Assembly (NCBI RefSeq): GCF_028737315.1
Contig: NZ_JAQZAO010000004.1
Coordinates: forward strand, 372,001 to 436,000
Reading direction: 5' to 3'
Origin: Actinomycetospora lemnae
GTDB lineage: Bacteria; Actinomycetota; Actinomycetes; Mycobacteriales; Pseudonocardiaceae
Length of the DNA: 64,000 nucleotides
A model generated the notes under the pieces. The model had not been told where the DNA came from. It saw only the letters and a list, made by a program, of their open reading frames with translations, and searched no databases. Below are positions 1-8,660 of this stretch, piece by piece. The position numbers and the translations under genes are program-made. Positions within the stretch are counted from its first letter, which is position 1. Each line of letters begins with the position of its first letter.

Positions 1-19
1 CGCGCCGGCGTCCCGGTCG

Positions 20-421
20 GTGACGCCGCCCGAGGAGGAGCCCGGCCGCCCCGGGATCGTCACTGCGGCGGTCGTGCTATGGAGCGTGCTCGGCGTCCTC
101 ATGATCGGGACGGCGCTGCTCTTCGGCCTGGGTCTGGCGTTCGGCGACCTGGACCCGGGCACGGGGCCGATCGCCGTGGTCGGCGCGATGGTCGTGCTCG
201 CCGCCGCGGGCGTCGCCACGCTCGTCGCCGCCCGGCGGCTGCGCAGCGGCTCGCGCACGGCGCGGACGGGGCTGACGGTGCTGGGCGCGGTGCTGGCGAT
301 CGCGGGCCTGGTGCAGGTCACGTTCCTCGGGGCCGGCGGCGCCTGGTTCGTCGCCTTCGTCGTCGCCGCGGGCCTGCTGCACCTGCCCGCGGCCCGGGCC
401 TGGTTCGGCCGGTCGGCATGA
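20..421 (+). CDS. Four-helix integral membrane protein, 5' end uncertain
   Basis: The product is 133 residues if the GTG at 20 is the start. About four hydrophobic segments are visible (roughly residues 14-38, 48-70, 84-104 and 108-125) with short loops, and there is no catalytic motif. The reading frame stays open to the left edge of the window and no ribosome binding site is visible, so the true start may lie outside. Its stop overlaps the ATG of the next gene (ATGA at 418-421), so it is the first visible gene of a three-gene set of small membrane proteins. I do not recognise the family, and its function is unknown. Confidence 0.65.
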   Translation: MTPPEEEPGRPGIVTAAVVLWSVLGVLMIGTALLFGLGLAFGDLDPGTGPIAVVGAMVVLAAAGVATLVAARRLRSGSRTARTGLTVLGAVLAIAGLVQVTFLGAGGAWFVAFVVAAGLLHLPAARAWFGRSA

Positions 422-888
422 CCGCGCAGGGGGACACCCGCGACGAGCCGGTGCTCTACGCCGAGACCGGCACCCGGCCCTGGATCCTGCTGTTCGGGCC
501 GGTGCTCGCGGTGGCCGGGATGGGGCTGGAGAGCCTCGCGCCCGGCGGGGTGTCGGTGTCGCTGTGGCTCGGCGTCGGGCTGCTGGTGTTCCTCTACACG
601 CTCGTGCTCCTGCGCAGCCGGCGGCGCTTCCTGCGGGTCGAGCTGACCCCGTCGGTGCTCGTGCAGGGCACCACCCGCCTGCCGATGTCGCAGGTCACGT
701 CGCTGCGCCCGCCCGACGAGGAGCACCACGGCGTGCGCGTGCTCGGCGACGGCCCGGTGGTGCCGCGCCGCCTGCAGCCGGTGGTGCTGCGCCTGTCCGA
801 CGGCACCCGGGCGGTCGCCTGGGCGCGCGACGGGGCGGGTCTGCGCCGGGCGCTCGAGGACCTGCTGCGCACGCGGGCGGCGTCGTGA
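418..888 (+). CDS. Small membrane protein with two N-terminal helices and a soluble C-terminal domain
   Basis: The protein has 156 residues. Two hydrophobic helices (about residues 20-38 and 43-61) are followed by a short basic turn (RSRRRF) and a roughly 90-residue soluble part. That part has beta-strand character (LRVELTPSVLVQGTTRLP), resembling small PH-like domains of actinobacterial membrane proteins; the likeness is only by eye. The ATG at 418 overlaps the previous stop, and the stop at 886-888 overlaps the next GTG, which supports translational coupling. The open frame extends further upstream, but that part is the antisense-like shadow of the previous gene. No enzymatic role can be assigned. 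Confidence 0.75.
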   Translation: MTAQGDTRDEPVLYAETGTRPWILLFGPVLAVAGMGLESLAPGGVSVSLWLGVGLLVFLYTLVLLRSRRRFLRVELTPSVLVQGTTRLPMSQVTSLRPPDEEHHGVRVLGDGPVVPRRLQPVVLRLSDGTRAVAWARDGAGLRRALEDLLRTRAAS

Positions 889-1238
889 GGCGCGCGCTCC
901 TGGTCACGGGCGTCGCCGTAGTGCTCGCCGTCGCCGCGGTGGTGCTGCTCGTCGCCGGCGTCGAGGTCCGCGAGACCACCGGCGGGCTGCTCGTCACCCC
1001 GATCCGCCAGCTGCACCTCGTCGGCGGCTACCTGCTCGCCGGCACCGTCGCCGGCGTCGCCGCGGTGCTGACGGCCCTGGTCGCCGTGCCCGCGCTGCGG
1101 GCGGCGCGGCGCGGGGAGCCGGCCGCCGTCGAGCACGTCGAGCACCCCGTCACGGAGGCCGCGCCGGCCGCCGAGTCCACCCCCGAACAGGCCGCCGAGC
1201 ACGCCACCACGTCGACGGGATCCGAGCGCACCTCGTGA
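885..1238 (+). CDS. Small two-helix membrane protein with acidic Ala/Glu-rich tail
   Basis: The protein has 117 residues and starts at GTG 885 inside the previous stop. An N-terminal hydrophobic segment (about residues 4-25) and a second one (about 45-68) flank a short external-type loop. The last 40 residues are rich in Ala, Glu and Thr and look disordered. No conserved motif is recognised. It ends the three-gene membrane-protein set and lies 89 bp before hemL. The overlap with its neighbour is the main reason to believe the start. Confidence 0.7.
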   Translation: MRRALLVTGVAVVLAVAAVVLLVAGVEVRETTGGLLVTPIRQLHLVGGYLLAGTVAGVAAVLTALVAVPALRAARRGEPAAVEHVEHPVTEAAPAAESTPEQAAEHATTSTGSERTS

Positions 1239-1327
1239 CCGCCTGACCGGCGCTCGGCCCTGCCGACCTGACGGGTCTCACGGTCCCGGCCACGGCGGCC
1301 CCCGCGCGTGGCTGGGACACTGGTGAC

Positions 1328-2668
1328 GTGACCAGTACAGCGATGACGGGCACCGGCACGTCGAGCGTCGGGCGCAGCGCCGAGCTCTTCGCGCGCGCCG
1401 AGCAGGTGGTCCCGGGCGGGGTGAACTCCCCGGTCCGCGCCTTCCGGTCGGTCGGCGGCACCCCGCGGTTCATGGTGGCGGGCTCGGGGCCGTGGCTCAC
1501 CGACGCCGACGGCCACCGCTACGTCGACCTGGTCAGCTCCTGGGGCCCGATGATCCTCGGGCACGCGCACCCCGCCGTCGTCGAGGCGGTGCGCGAGGCG
1601 GCGTCGGCGGGCCTGTCGTTCGGCACGCCGACCGGCGGCGAGGTCGACCTCGCCGAGGAGCTCGTGCGCCGCGTCGAGCCCGTCGAGCAGGTGCGCCTGG
1701 TCAACTCGGGCACCGAGGCGACGATGAGCGCGGTGCGCCTCGCCCGCGGGTTCACCGGGCGCAGCGTCGTCGTGAAGTTCGCCGGCTGCTACCACGGCCA
1801 CGTCGACGCCCTGCTCGCCGAGGCGGGCTCCGGCGTCGCCACCTTCGGGCTGCCCTCGACGCCCGGCGTCACCGGCGCGCAGGCCACCGACACGATCGTC
1901 CTGCCCTACAACGACCTCGACGGCGTCGCGCAGGTGTTCGCCGAGCGCGGCCAGGACATCGCCTGCGTCATCACCGAGGCGGCCGCGGGCAACATGGGCG
2001 CGGTCGCCCCGGACGACGGCTTCAACGCCGGGCTCAAGCGGCTCTGCCAGGCCCACGGCGCGCTGCTGATCATCGACGAGGTGATGACGGGCTTCCGCGT
2101 CTCGTCCGCGGGCTGGTACGGCCTCGAGGGCGTCGCCGGCGACCTGTACTGCTTCGGCAAGGTCATGTCCGGCGGCCTGCCGGCCGCGGCGTTCGGTGGC
2201 CGCGCCGACGTCATGGCCCAGCTCGCCCCGGCCGGTCCCGTCTACCAGGCGGGCACGCTCGCCGGGAACCCCGTGGCCGTGGCGGCGGGGCTCACGACGT
2301 TGCGGCACGCGACCCCGGAGGTCTACACGGCGCTGGACGCGAACGCCGACCGCCTGCACGGCCTGTTCACCGACGCGCTCACCGAGGCCGGGGTCGTGCA
2401 CACGATCCAGCGCGCGGGCTCGCTGATCTCGATCCGCTTCGCCGAGGGGGTGGGGCGCGACTACGACGACATGCGCGCCGCCGAGACCTGGCGCTTCCCG
2501 CCGTTCTTCCACGCCCTGCTCGACCACGGCGTCTACGCCCCGCCGAGCGTGTTCGAGGCGTGCTTCATCTCCGCCGCGCTCGACGACGACGCGTTCTCGG
2601 TGATCGCCGACGCGCTGCCGGTCGCGGCGCGGGCGGCGGCCGCGGCGACGGCGCCGGAGGCTTCGTGA
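1328..2668 (+). CDS. hemL: Glutamate-1-semialdehyde 2,1-aminomutase
   Basis: This PLP enzyme converts glutamate-1-semialdehyde to 5-aminolevulinate in the C5 pathway to heme. The 446-residue product has the class-III aminotransferase fold: the N-terminal [12 protein letters not shown] signature (about residue 28), the [17 protein letters not shown] cofactor region, [10 protein letters not shown] with the PLP-contacting Asp, and FGKVMSGG with the Schiff-base lysine at about residue 278. The length is normal. The GTG at 1328 sits 6 nt after a GACACT box (1316-1321), so a leaderless transcript is possible; ATG 1343 is an alternative start. It leads into a phosphatase gene with a GTGA overlap. 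Heme supply fits the cytochrome c maturation genes downstream. Confidence 0.95.
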   Translation: MTSTAMTGTGTSSVGRSAELFARAEQVVPGGVNSPVRAFRSVGGTPRFMVAGSGPWLTDADGHRYVDLVSSWGPMILGHAHPAVVEAVREAASAGLSFGTPTGGEVDLAEELVRRVEPVEQVRLVNSGTEATMSAVRLARGFTGRSVVVKFAGCYHGHVDALLAEAGSGVATFGLPSTPGVTGAQATDTIVLPYNDLDGVAQVFAERGQDIACVITEAAAGNMGAVAPDDGFNAGLKRLCQAHGALLIIDEVMTGFRVSSAGWYGLEGVAGDLYCFGKVMSGGLPAAAFGGRADVMAQLAPAGPVYQAGTLAGNPVAVAAGLTTLRHATPEVYTALDANADRLHGLFTDALTEAGVVHTIQRAGSLISIRFAEGVGRDYDDMRAAETWRFPPFFHALLDHGVYAPPSVFEACFISAALDDDAFSVIADALPVAARAAAAATAPEAS

Positions 2669-3309
2669 GCGCTGAGGGCACGGTCCGCACCACCGTCCAC
2701 CTCGTCCGGCACGGTGAGGTCCACAACCCCGAGAAGATCCTCTACGGGCGCCTGCCCGGCTACGGCCTCTCCGACCGGGGACGCGAGCAGGCGCTGCGGG
2801 TGGCCGCGCACCTCGGGGGCCACCACGTCGCGGCGCTGTTCGTCTCGCCGATGCAGCGCGCGCAGGAGACCGCCGTGCCCATCGCCGAGGCGCTGGACCT
2901 GACGCCGGTCACCGACGAGCGCCTGATCGAGGCCGGCAACGCGTTCGAGGGGCTCACGGTCGGGGTCGGCGACGGCGCGCTGCGCCGGCCCGAGTACTGG
3001 CCGCTGCTGCGCAACCCGTTCCGCCCGTCGTGGGGCGAGCCGTACCTCGAGATCGCGCACCGCATGCTCGGCGTCGTCCACCGCGCGCGGACCGCGGCGG
3101 CCGGGCACGAGGCGGTGTGCGTGTCGCACCAGCTCCCGATCTGGACCCTGCGCCGCTTCCTGGCCGGCGAGCGGCTCTGGCACGACCCGCGCCGCCGGCA
3201 GTGCTCGCTCGGCTCGGTGACGAGCTTCCTCTTCGACGACGAGAGCCTCGCCGACATCGCCTACGCCGAGCCCGGCGGCGTCACCGACCCGACGGCCACG
3301 GGGGCCTGA
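2665..3309 (+). CDS. Histidine phosphatase superfamily protein (phosphoglycerate mutase-like)
   Basis: The 214-residue product carries the catalytic RHGE motif near the N-terminus (VHLVRHGE, phosphorylated His at about residue 16) and the second catalytic histidine in VCVSHQLP (about residue 155). An [10 protein letters not shown] segment provides the usual phosphate-binding arginine. It starts at GTG 2665 within the hemL stop, so the two are probably cotranslated. The same hemL-phosphatase-thioredoxin order occurs in mycobacteria, as I recall. The substrate is unknown: cofactor-dependent mutase activity is less likely than a small-molecule or sugar-phosphate phosphatase. Confidence 0.88.
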   Translation: MSAEGTVRTTVHLVRHGEVHNPEKILYGRLPGYGLSDRGREQALRVAAHLGGHHVAALFVSPMQRAQETAVPIAEALDLTPVTDERLIEAGNAFEGLTVGVGDGALRRPEYWPLLRNPFRPSWGEPYLEIAHRMLGVVHRARTAAAGHEAVCVSHQLPIWTLRRFLAGERLWHDPRRRQCSLGSVTSFLFDDESLADIAYAEPGGVTDPTATGA

Positions 3310-3310
3310 C

Positions 3311-3886
3311 GTGCGCGCGCTCCTGCTGGTGCTGGCGACGCTGCTGCTCGTCGCCGGCTGCTCGTCGGACGCCCCGGAGGGCGAGTTCACCTTCGGCGGC
3401 GCCGGCGGGCGGACCACCGTCGTCTACGACCCGCCCGAGACCCGCGGCGTGCTGCCGCCGGTGAGCGGGGAGAGCCTGCTCGAGCCCGGCCGGCAGCTCT
3501 CGACCGAGGCGTGGCGGGGTCAGGTCGTCGTGCTCAACGTGTGGGGCTCGTGGTGCGGGCCGTGCCGGGCGGAGGCCGACGCCCTCGACCAGGTCGCCGT
3601 CGCGTCGGCACCCCGCGGCGTGCAGTTCCTCGGGATCGACGTCCGCGACCAGCGCAGCGCGGCCGCCGACTTCGTGCGCGACCGCGGCGTCGTCTACCCG
3701 TCGATCTTCGACCCGCCGGGCCGGTCGCTGCTCGTGCTGCGCGGCTATCCGCGCAACGCGGTGCCGTCGACGATCGTGCTGGACCGCCAGCACCGGGTCG
3801 CGGCGGTCTTCCTCACCGCGGTGCTGGCCTCGGACCTCCAGCCCGTGGTCGACCGCGTCGCGGCGGAGCCGGCCCGGGCCAGCTGA
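3311..3886 (+). CDS. TlpA/ResA-type thioredoxin lipoprotein
   Basis: This is a 191-residue exported thiol-disulfide protein. The N-terminus is a lipoprotein signal with a lipobox LVAGC (Cys17). The thioredoxin-like domain carries WCGPC (Cys82 and Cys85), and a cis-Pro region follows in GYPRNAVPSTIVLD. By family it acts outside the membrane, reducing apocytochrome c CXXCH disulfides with electrons passed on by CcdA. Its place directly after hemL and near ccdA-resB-ccsB agrees with a ResA/CcsX role. The gap to the phosphatase gene is 1 bp. It could instead be a general envelope reductase. Confidence 0.9.
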   Translation: MRALLLVLATLLLVAGCSSDAPEGEFTFGGAGGRTTVVYDPPETRGVLPPVSGESLLEPGRQLSTEAWRGQVVVLNVWGSWCGPCRAEADALDQVAVASAPRGVQFLGIDVRDQRSAAADFVRDRGVVYPSIFDPPGRSLLVLRGYPRNAVPSTIVLDRQHRVAAVFLTAVLASDLQPVVDRVAAEPARAS

Positions 3887-3951
3887 TCGCCTCCCGCGGC
3901 GTCGCCCGATCTGGGAGGCTCGTCCCAGGACCGCTCCCCGGGGGTTTGGCT

Positions 3952-4380
3952 TTGCTCATCTTCGGCACCCGCCGCACCGTCACGCAGCTCGCCATGGTCG
4001 TGCTGACGTGCGTGAACTGTCACCGCTCGGCCGCCAACGCGGTGATCAAGGCGGTCACGAAGTTCACGCTGTTCTTCATCCCGCTCTTCCCGATCCGCAC
4101 CCGGTACGCGACGCAGTGCACGGCCTGCGGCTTCCTCATGTGGATCGACAAGGGCCAGGCCGAGCAGCTCCGGCAGGCCCCGCCGGCCGGCCCCGCGGGC
4201 CCGCCGCCGCTGCCCGGGCAGTACCAGGCGGGCCAGTACCAGCCGGGGCCGTCCCCGCACCAGTACCCCCAGCAGCAGTACCCCCAGCAGGGGTCGGCGC
4301 CGGGGATGCCCGGCGCCGCCCCCTGGGCCCCGTCCCACGACGGCGGCACGAACGGCCACGCGGCGCGGGGTCACCAGTAG
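3952..4380 (+). CDS. Zinc-ribbon protein with Gln/Tyr/Pro-rich tail
   Basis: The frame reads LIFGTRRTVTQL from a TTG at 3952 (TTG 3946 also possible), then a zinc-ribbon made of CVNC and CTAC pairs, separated by an amphipathic stretch VTKFTLFFIPLFPIRTRY. I chose TTG 3952 because members of this actinobacterial zinc-ribbon family begin with a short LIWGT/LIFGT peptide; no good ribosome binding site is visible. From about residue 75 the sequence is low-complexity with repeated QYQ/PQQQYPQQ units. The product is about 142 residues. The function is unknown; a structural zinc site and a flexible tail are what can be seen. Confidence 0.75.
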   Translation: MLIFGTRRTVTQLAMVVLTCVNCHRSAANAVIKAVTKFTLFFIPLFPIRTRYATQCTACGFLMWIDKGQAEQLRQAPPAGPAGPPPLPGQYQAGQYQPGPSPHQYPQQQYPQQGSAPGMPGAAPWAPSHDGGTNGHAARGHQ

Positions 4381-4390
4381 CGAGCAGCCG

Positions 4391-4600
4391 CTACCCGCCG
4401 CGGCGGGCGACGAAGTCGGCGCGCGCCCGCGCCGGGCGGCCGTCCGTCCGCGGGCCGGTGCGGCGTGGGGCGGCGGGGCGTGGGACGGCGGGGCTTGGGG
4501 CGGCGGGGCGGTCATCGGTGCCCGTCGACCGGCCGCGGGCCGCGGCCCGGCGCTCGGCGCGGTTGGCGGGAGCGGGCTGGGGTGTGGGGACGTCTCGCAC
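4391..4600 (-). CDS. Small basic, Ala/Arg/Pro-rich protein
   Basis: A 69-residue ORF reads from GTG at 4600 on the minus strand, with an excellent AGGAGG (complement of 4607-4612) 6 nt upstream, which is much stronger than expected by chance. The product begins MRDVPTPQPAPANRAERRAAARG; a NRAERRAAxRG stretch occurs in many short actinobacterial proteins as I recall. The rest is Arg, Ala and Pro-rich and probably disordered. It faces the zinc-ribbon gene tail to tail (10 bp apart). No function can be assigned. Confidence 0.5.
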   Translation of the reverse strand: MRDVPTPQPAPANRAERRAAARGRSTGTDDRPAAPSPAVPRPAAPRRTGPRTDGRPARARADFVARRGG

Positions 4601-4940
4601 GGTTGACCTCCTGGTGTGGTCGGCGGACGCCGCCGGCGCCGGGCGACCAGGCAGCCCTCACGGTCACGAGGGAGATCGACATCGACCGCACGGGCTCCCG
4701 GGTCGACGCCCGGGACGCGGGCGGCGGGAGGGCAGCGGAGGGGGCGCGGGCCGCTGGCGGGCCCCGCGCCTCAGGAGTCGATGTCCACGAGCGGGGACGG
4801 TAGGAGGCGTCCGGCTCCCGGCGCCACCGGTTTTCCGGGGACGGTCACTCCACGGCGTCCTCGTCTCCTACGACACATCGTCGGAGATCGGCCCCCGTGC
4901 TCACGCGCGCACGACCGGCGCGTCCTACCCTGGACGGGTC
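4601..4940. other. Intergenic region between the small basic ORF and ccdA
   Basis: This 340 bp stretch has no convincing gene on either strand. It holds the ribosome binding site of the minus-strand ORF at its left end. At its right end there is a TACCCT box (4926-4931) 9 nt before the ccdA ATG, which is the best promoter -10 candidate for the cytochrome c maturation operon. Otherwise I see only GC-rich sequence with scattered short inverted repeats. Confidence 0.5.
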
Positions 4941-5789
4941 ATGAACCTGACCGAGGTGGCCACGTCCGGCCCCGTCCTGCTCGCGGTGCTGCTGTCGGTG
5001 GCCGCGGGCGCGGTCAGCTTCGCCTCGCCCTGCGTCGTGCCGCTGGTGCCGGGCTACCTCGCCTACCTCGCCGGTCTCGTCGGGGCCGACGCCCCGGCCG
5101 TCACCGAGGACGAGGCCCGCGTCCAGGCCGCCGAGCGCCGCGCGGCGGTGACGGGCGAGCTCCCCGCCGCGGGCACGGCCACGGCGGCACCCCGCCGGTC
5201 GCGACGCCTCCGGGTCGCCGGCGCGGCGGCGCTGTTCGTGCTCGGGTTCACGGTGGTGTTCGTCGTCGGCCTCGGCTCGGTCGTCTGGCTCGCCGACGCC
5301 CTGCTCGCCAACGAGGCGCTGCTGCAGCGTCTCGGGGGCGTGGTCACCGTGGCCATGGGCCTCGTGTTCCTCGGCCTCGTGCCCGCGCTGCAGCGCGACA
5401 GCCGCCCGCACTGGGTCCCGCGCACGGGCCTGCTCGGCGCGCCCCTGCTCGGCGCGACGTTCGGGCTGGGCTGGACGCCGTGCCTCGGCCCGACGCTCGC
5501 CGGGGTCGTCGCGCTGGCCAGCGGCACGGACGCCGGGTCGGCGGGGGTCCGCGGGATCGTCCTGCTGCTCGCCTACTGCGTCGGGCTCGGCGTGCCGTTC
5601 GTGCTCATCGCGCTGGGCGCGGGGCGGGCCGTGCGGGCCCAGGCCTGGCTGCGGCGGCACAGCCGGCGCATCCAGATCGTCGGCGGCGTCGCGCTGGTCG
5701 TCGTCGGCCTGCTGCTCGCCACCGGCCTGTGGGCCGAGATCGTCGCCCTGCTGCGCGGACCCGTCGCCGGCTTCACCACTCCTCTGTAG
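4941..5789 (+). CDS. ccdA: Cytochrome c biogenesis transmembrane protein CcdA
   Basis: This 282-residue membrane protein belongs to the DsbD/CcdA transporter family. It passes reducing equivalents from cytoplasmic thioredoxin to extracytoplasmic thiol proteins such as the TlpA-like lipoprotein at 3311. Two conserved redox cysteines are visible: Cys31 in FASPCVVPLVPGY and Cys181 in GWTPCLGPTLAG, each within a Pro-containing helix. About six hydrophobic helices are present, with a charged cytoplasmic insertion after helix 1 (about residues 50-90). It starts the ccdA-resB-ccsB operon; the gap to resB is 5 bp. A TACCCT box lies just upstream of the ATG. Confidence 0.93.
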   Translation: MNLTEVATSGPVLLAVLLSVAAGAVSFASPCVVPLVPGYLAYLAGLVGADAPAVTEDEARVQAAERRAAVTGELPAAGTATAAPRRSRRLRVAGAAALFVLGFTVVFVVGLGSVVWLADALLANEALLQRLGGVVTVAMGLVFLGLVPALQRDSRPHWVPRTGLLGAPLLGATFGLGWTPCLGPTLAGVVALASGTDAGSAGVRGIVLLLAYCVGLGVPFVLIALGAGRAVRAQAWLRRHSRRIQIVGGVALVVVGLLLATGLWAEIVALLRGPVAGFTTPL

Positions 5790-5794
5790 GCACC

Positions 5795-7540
5795 ATGACC
5801 TCCACCCTGCAGGCACCCCCGGGCGAGGCGGGCCCGCCGCCGACCCGGCCGGGCCCGGGCCGGCGCGCCCTCGCGCTCGCCCGCAACACCTGGCGCGGCC
5901 TGACGAGCATGCGCACCGCGCTGATCCTGCTCTTCCTGCTCGCCGTGGCCGCCCTGCCCGGCGCGCTGCTGCCCCAGCGCACGCCGAGCCCCAACGCCGT
6001 CGACGACTACCTCACCCAGCACCCCACCCTCGGCCCGTTCTTCGACGACCTCGGCCTCTTCGACGTCTTCGCGACCCCGTGGTTCGCGGCGATCTACCTG
6101 CTGCTGTTCGTCTCGCTCATCGGCTGCCTCGTGCCGCGTTCGTTCGAGCACGTGCGCGGCCTGCGCGCCGAGCCCGTGTCGGTGCCCCGCAACCTCGCCC
6201 GCCTGCCCCACCACGCGCAGGGCTCGTCGGACGAGGACCCGGACGCGGTCGTCGACGCCGCGCGCCGGCGGCTGCGGGGCTGGAAGGTCGCGGTGCGCTC
6301 GGAGCCGGGCGGTGTGCGGACGCTGTCGGCGGAGAAGGGCGCGCTGCGCGAGGTCGGCAACCTGGTCTTCCACCTCAGCCTCGTCGCGCTGCTCGGCGGC
6401 ATCGCCGTCGGCAAGCTCGTCGGCTACGAGGGCCAGGTCATCGTCATGGCCGACGGCAGCGAGTTCTGCAACAGCGGCATCTACGCCTACGACTCGTTCC
6501 GCCCCGGGCTGCAGGTCGACGGCACCGGCCTCGACCCGTTCTGCCTCACGGTCGACGACTTCCGCGCGACCTTCCGCCCCGACGGCCAGCCCGACTCGTT
6601 CGACGCGACCGTCCGCTACCAGGACACCGACGCCGTCGAGCGCGGCGACGGGGCGTGGCAGCAGCACGACCTCGCGGTCAACGCCCCGCTGCGCGTCGAC
6701 GGCGAGCGGGTCTACCTGCTCGGGCACGGCTACGCCCCGCGCTTCACCGTGACCTTCCCGAACGGCGAGCAGCGCGTCGGCCTGATCCAGTGGCGCCCCG
6801 TCGACCAGGCGACCCTGCTCTCCGAGGGTGCGACGAAGATCGACCCGCCGGGCGTCACCGACGAGTCCGAGCGCCGCCGCTCCCAGCTCGCGATCACCGG
6901 CCTGTTCGCGCCCACGTCCTCGGGCGGCGGGCTGGTCACCTCGGTGTTCCCGGCGCCGAACGACCCGGAGGTCGCGGTCGACGTCCTGCGCGGCGACCTC
7001 GGCCTCGACTCGGGGCGCGCCCAGTCGATCTTCTCGGTGGACCAGGGCATGGTCGAGCAGGGCCGGCTCGTGCGCGTCGCCCGCGAGAACATCAAGCCCG
7101 GCGGCGAGATCACGCTCGACGACGGCACCCGCATCCGCTTCGACGGCGTCGAGAACTGGGTGTCGCTGCAGGTCTCGCACGACCCCGCCCAGACCGCGGT
7201 GCTCCTGGCCGCGATCGCGCTGCTCGGCGGGCTGACGCTGTCGCTGACGGTGCGCCGGCGCCGGTTCTGGGTGCGGGCGAGCCCGACGCTGCCGTCTACG
7301 ACAGATGGTCGTACATTGGTGGTCCTCGGGGGCCTGGCCCGGACCGACCGGGCGGGCTACGGCGAGGAGTTCGGCCGGCTCGCCGCCGACCTGGTCCCGC
7401 CGCGCGACGACACCGGGGACGGCGAGCGGGGACGGGCGCGGCCCGACCCGGCGGTCCCCGAGGACGAGCTCGACGAGCTCCACGACGACGAGGTGCCCGA
7501 GGGCCCCGCGCCCGACCGGAAGGACGACGATGGTCGTTGA
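5795..7540 (+). CDS. resB: Cytochrome c biogenesis protein ResB
   Basis: This 581-residue protein is the ResB/Ccs1 half of the System II heme-handling complex. It has an N-terminal cluster of membrane helices (about residues 38-60 and 88-110, and a third about 190-212), a large extracytoplasmic domain (about 215-465), and a final helix (about 468-488) followed by a charged cytoplasmic tail. A GALLPQRTPSPN segment after the first helix is typical of the family. It overlaps ccsB by 11 bp. It should work with CcsB to present heme to reduced apocytochrome c on the outer face of the membrane. Confidence 0.93.
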   Translation: MTSTLQAPPGEAGPPPTRPGPGRRALALARNTWRGLTSMRTALILLFLLAVAALPGALLPQRTPSPNAVDDYLTQHPTLGPFFDDLGLFDVFATPWFAAIYLLLFVSLIGCLVPRSFEHVRGLRAEPVSVPRNLARLPHHAQGSSDEDPDAVVDAARRRLRGWKVAVRSEPGGVRTLSAEKGALREVGNLVFHLSLVALLGGIAVGKLVGYEGQVIVMADGSEFCNSGIYAYDSFRPGLQVDGTGLDPFCLTVDDFRATFRPDGQPDSFDATVRYQDTDAVERGDGAWQQHDLAVNAPLRVDGERVYLLGHGYAPRFTVTFPNGEQRVGLIQWRPVDQATLLSEGATKIDPPGVTDESERRRSQLAITGLFAPTSSGGGLVTSVFPAPNDPEVAVDVLRGDLGLDSGRAQSIFSVDQGMVEQGRLVRVARENIKPGGEITLDDGTRIRFDGVENWVSLQVSHDPAQTAVLLAAIALLGGLTLSLTVRRRRFWVRASPTLPSTTDGRTLVVLGGLARTDRAGYGEEFGRLAADLVPPRDDTGDGERGRARPDPAVPEDELDELHDDEVPEGPAPDRKDDDGR

Positions 7541-8561
7541 CGCCCAGCTGGGCCAGTTCGGTGACCTGCTGTTCGGCTCCGCGCTCGCGGTCTACGTGCT
7601 CGCGATGATCCTGCACGCCGTCGAGCACGCCCTGCTGCGGCGCACGGGCACCGAGGAGGAGAGCGCCGCCCGGGTGCCCGTGGCGGCCGGGGTCACCGGG
7701 GCGGCCGCCCGCGCCGACGAGGGGCTCTCCGCCGAGGGCGCGGTCGTGGCCGCCGACCTCGACGAGCAGGACGCCCGCGAGGCCGACGCCCCGGCGCGCC
7801 GGCCCCGCAGCCGCGCCGAGCGCTTCGGGCGCACCGGGGTCTCGCTGACCGTGCTGGGCTTCGGCCTGCACCTCGCGATGCTCGTCGTGCGCGGCCTCGC
7901 CGCCCAGAGGGTGCCGTGGGGCAACATGTACGAGTTCACCGCGGCGATCTCGCTGGTCGCGGTGGGCGCCTGGCTCGTGGTGCTGCGCCGCCGGCCCGAG
8001 CTGCGGCGCCTCGGCGCGTTCGTGCTCCTGCCGGTGATCGTGCTGATGTTCCTCGCCGGCACCGTCCTCTACACGCAGACCGCGCCGGTGGTGCCCGCGC
8101 TGCGCTCGTACTGGCTCGTGGTGCACGTGTCCGCGGCGGTGATCGCCTCGGGGATCCTGCTGCTCGCCGGCGTCGCCAGCTGCCTCTACCTGCTGCGCGC
8201 GGCGCACGAGTCGAGCGGGCGCTTCGCCTGGACCTCCCGTCTGCCCTCGGCCGACGTGCTCGACCGCGTCGCGTACCGGGCCACGGCGATCGCCTTCCCG
8301 ATCTGGACGTTCGCGGTGATCACCGGGGCGATCTGGGCCGAGGCGGCCTGGGGCCGCTACTGGGGCTGGGACCCCAAGGAGACGACGGCGTTCATCGCCT
8401 GGATCGTGTACGCCTGCTACCTACACGCCCGGTCGACGGCCGGCTGGCGCGGGCGCCGCGCGGCCGTGATCAACGTGGTCGGCTTCGCGGTCATGGTGTT
8501 CAACCTCTTCTTCGTCAACCTCGTCGTCACGGGCCTCCACTCGTACGCCGGCGTCGGCTGA
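7530..8561 (+). CDS. ccsB: Cytochrome c synthase subunit CcsB/CcsA (heme-handling protein)
   Basis: This 343-residue multi-helix membrane protein has the tryptophan-rich WWD-type heme motif WGRYWGWDPKET (around residue 275) and conserved histidines in hydrophobic segments (HLAMLVVRG, VVHVSAAVIA, NLVVTGLHSY) that by family ligate heme. The first helix is followed by an approximately 60-residue charged cytoplasmic insertion. The ATG at 7530 overlaps the resB end by 11 bp. ResB and this protein form the System II synthase; the genes needed (thioredoxin-like lipoprotein, CcdA, ResB, CcsB) are all in this window. Confidence 0.95.
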   Translation: MVVDAQLGQFGDLLFGSALAVYVLAMILHAVEHALLRRTGTEEESAARVPVAAGVTGAAARADEGLSAEGAVVAADLDEQDAREADAPARRPRSRAERFGRTGVSLTVLGFGLHLAMLVVRGLAAQRVPWGNMYEFTAAISLVAVGAWLVVLRRRPELRRLGAFVLLPVIVLMFLAGTVLYTQTAPVVPALRSYWLVVHVSAAVIASGILLLAGVASCLYLLRAAHESSGRFAWTSRLPSADVLDRVAYRATAIAFPIWTFAVITGAIWAEAAWGRYWGWDPKETTAFIAWIVYACYLHARSTAGWRGRRAAVINVVGFAVMVFNLFFVNLVVTGLHSYAGVG

Positions 8562-8627
8562 GCCGGAGGGGCCACGCGGCGGACCCCCGGCTGCGCCGTT
8601 CCGGTCGTTCGGATCTCCCCGACGGGA

Positions 8628-8633
8628 TACGGT
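8628..8633 (+). promoter_or_regulatory. Candidate -10 box for the MinD-like ATPase gene
   Basis: TACGGT lies 27 nt before the GTG at 8661, between the end of ccsB and the ATPase gene. A strong GGGAGG ribosome binding site sits at 8651-8656. The spacing would give a short leader of about 20 nt. No convincing -35 element is visible. Confidence 0.4.
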
Positions 8634-8660
8634 GCGGCGCGCACGTGACGAGGGAGGACC

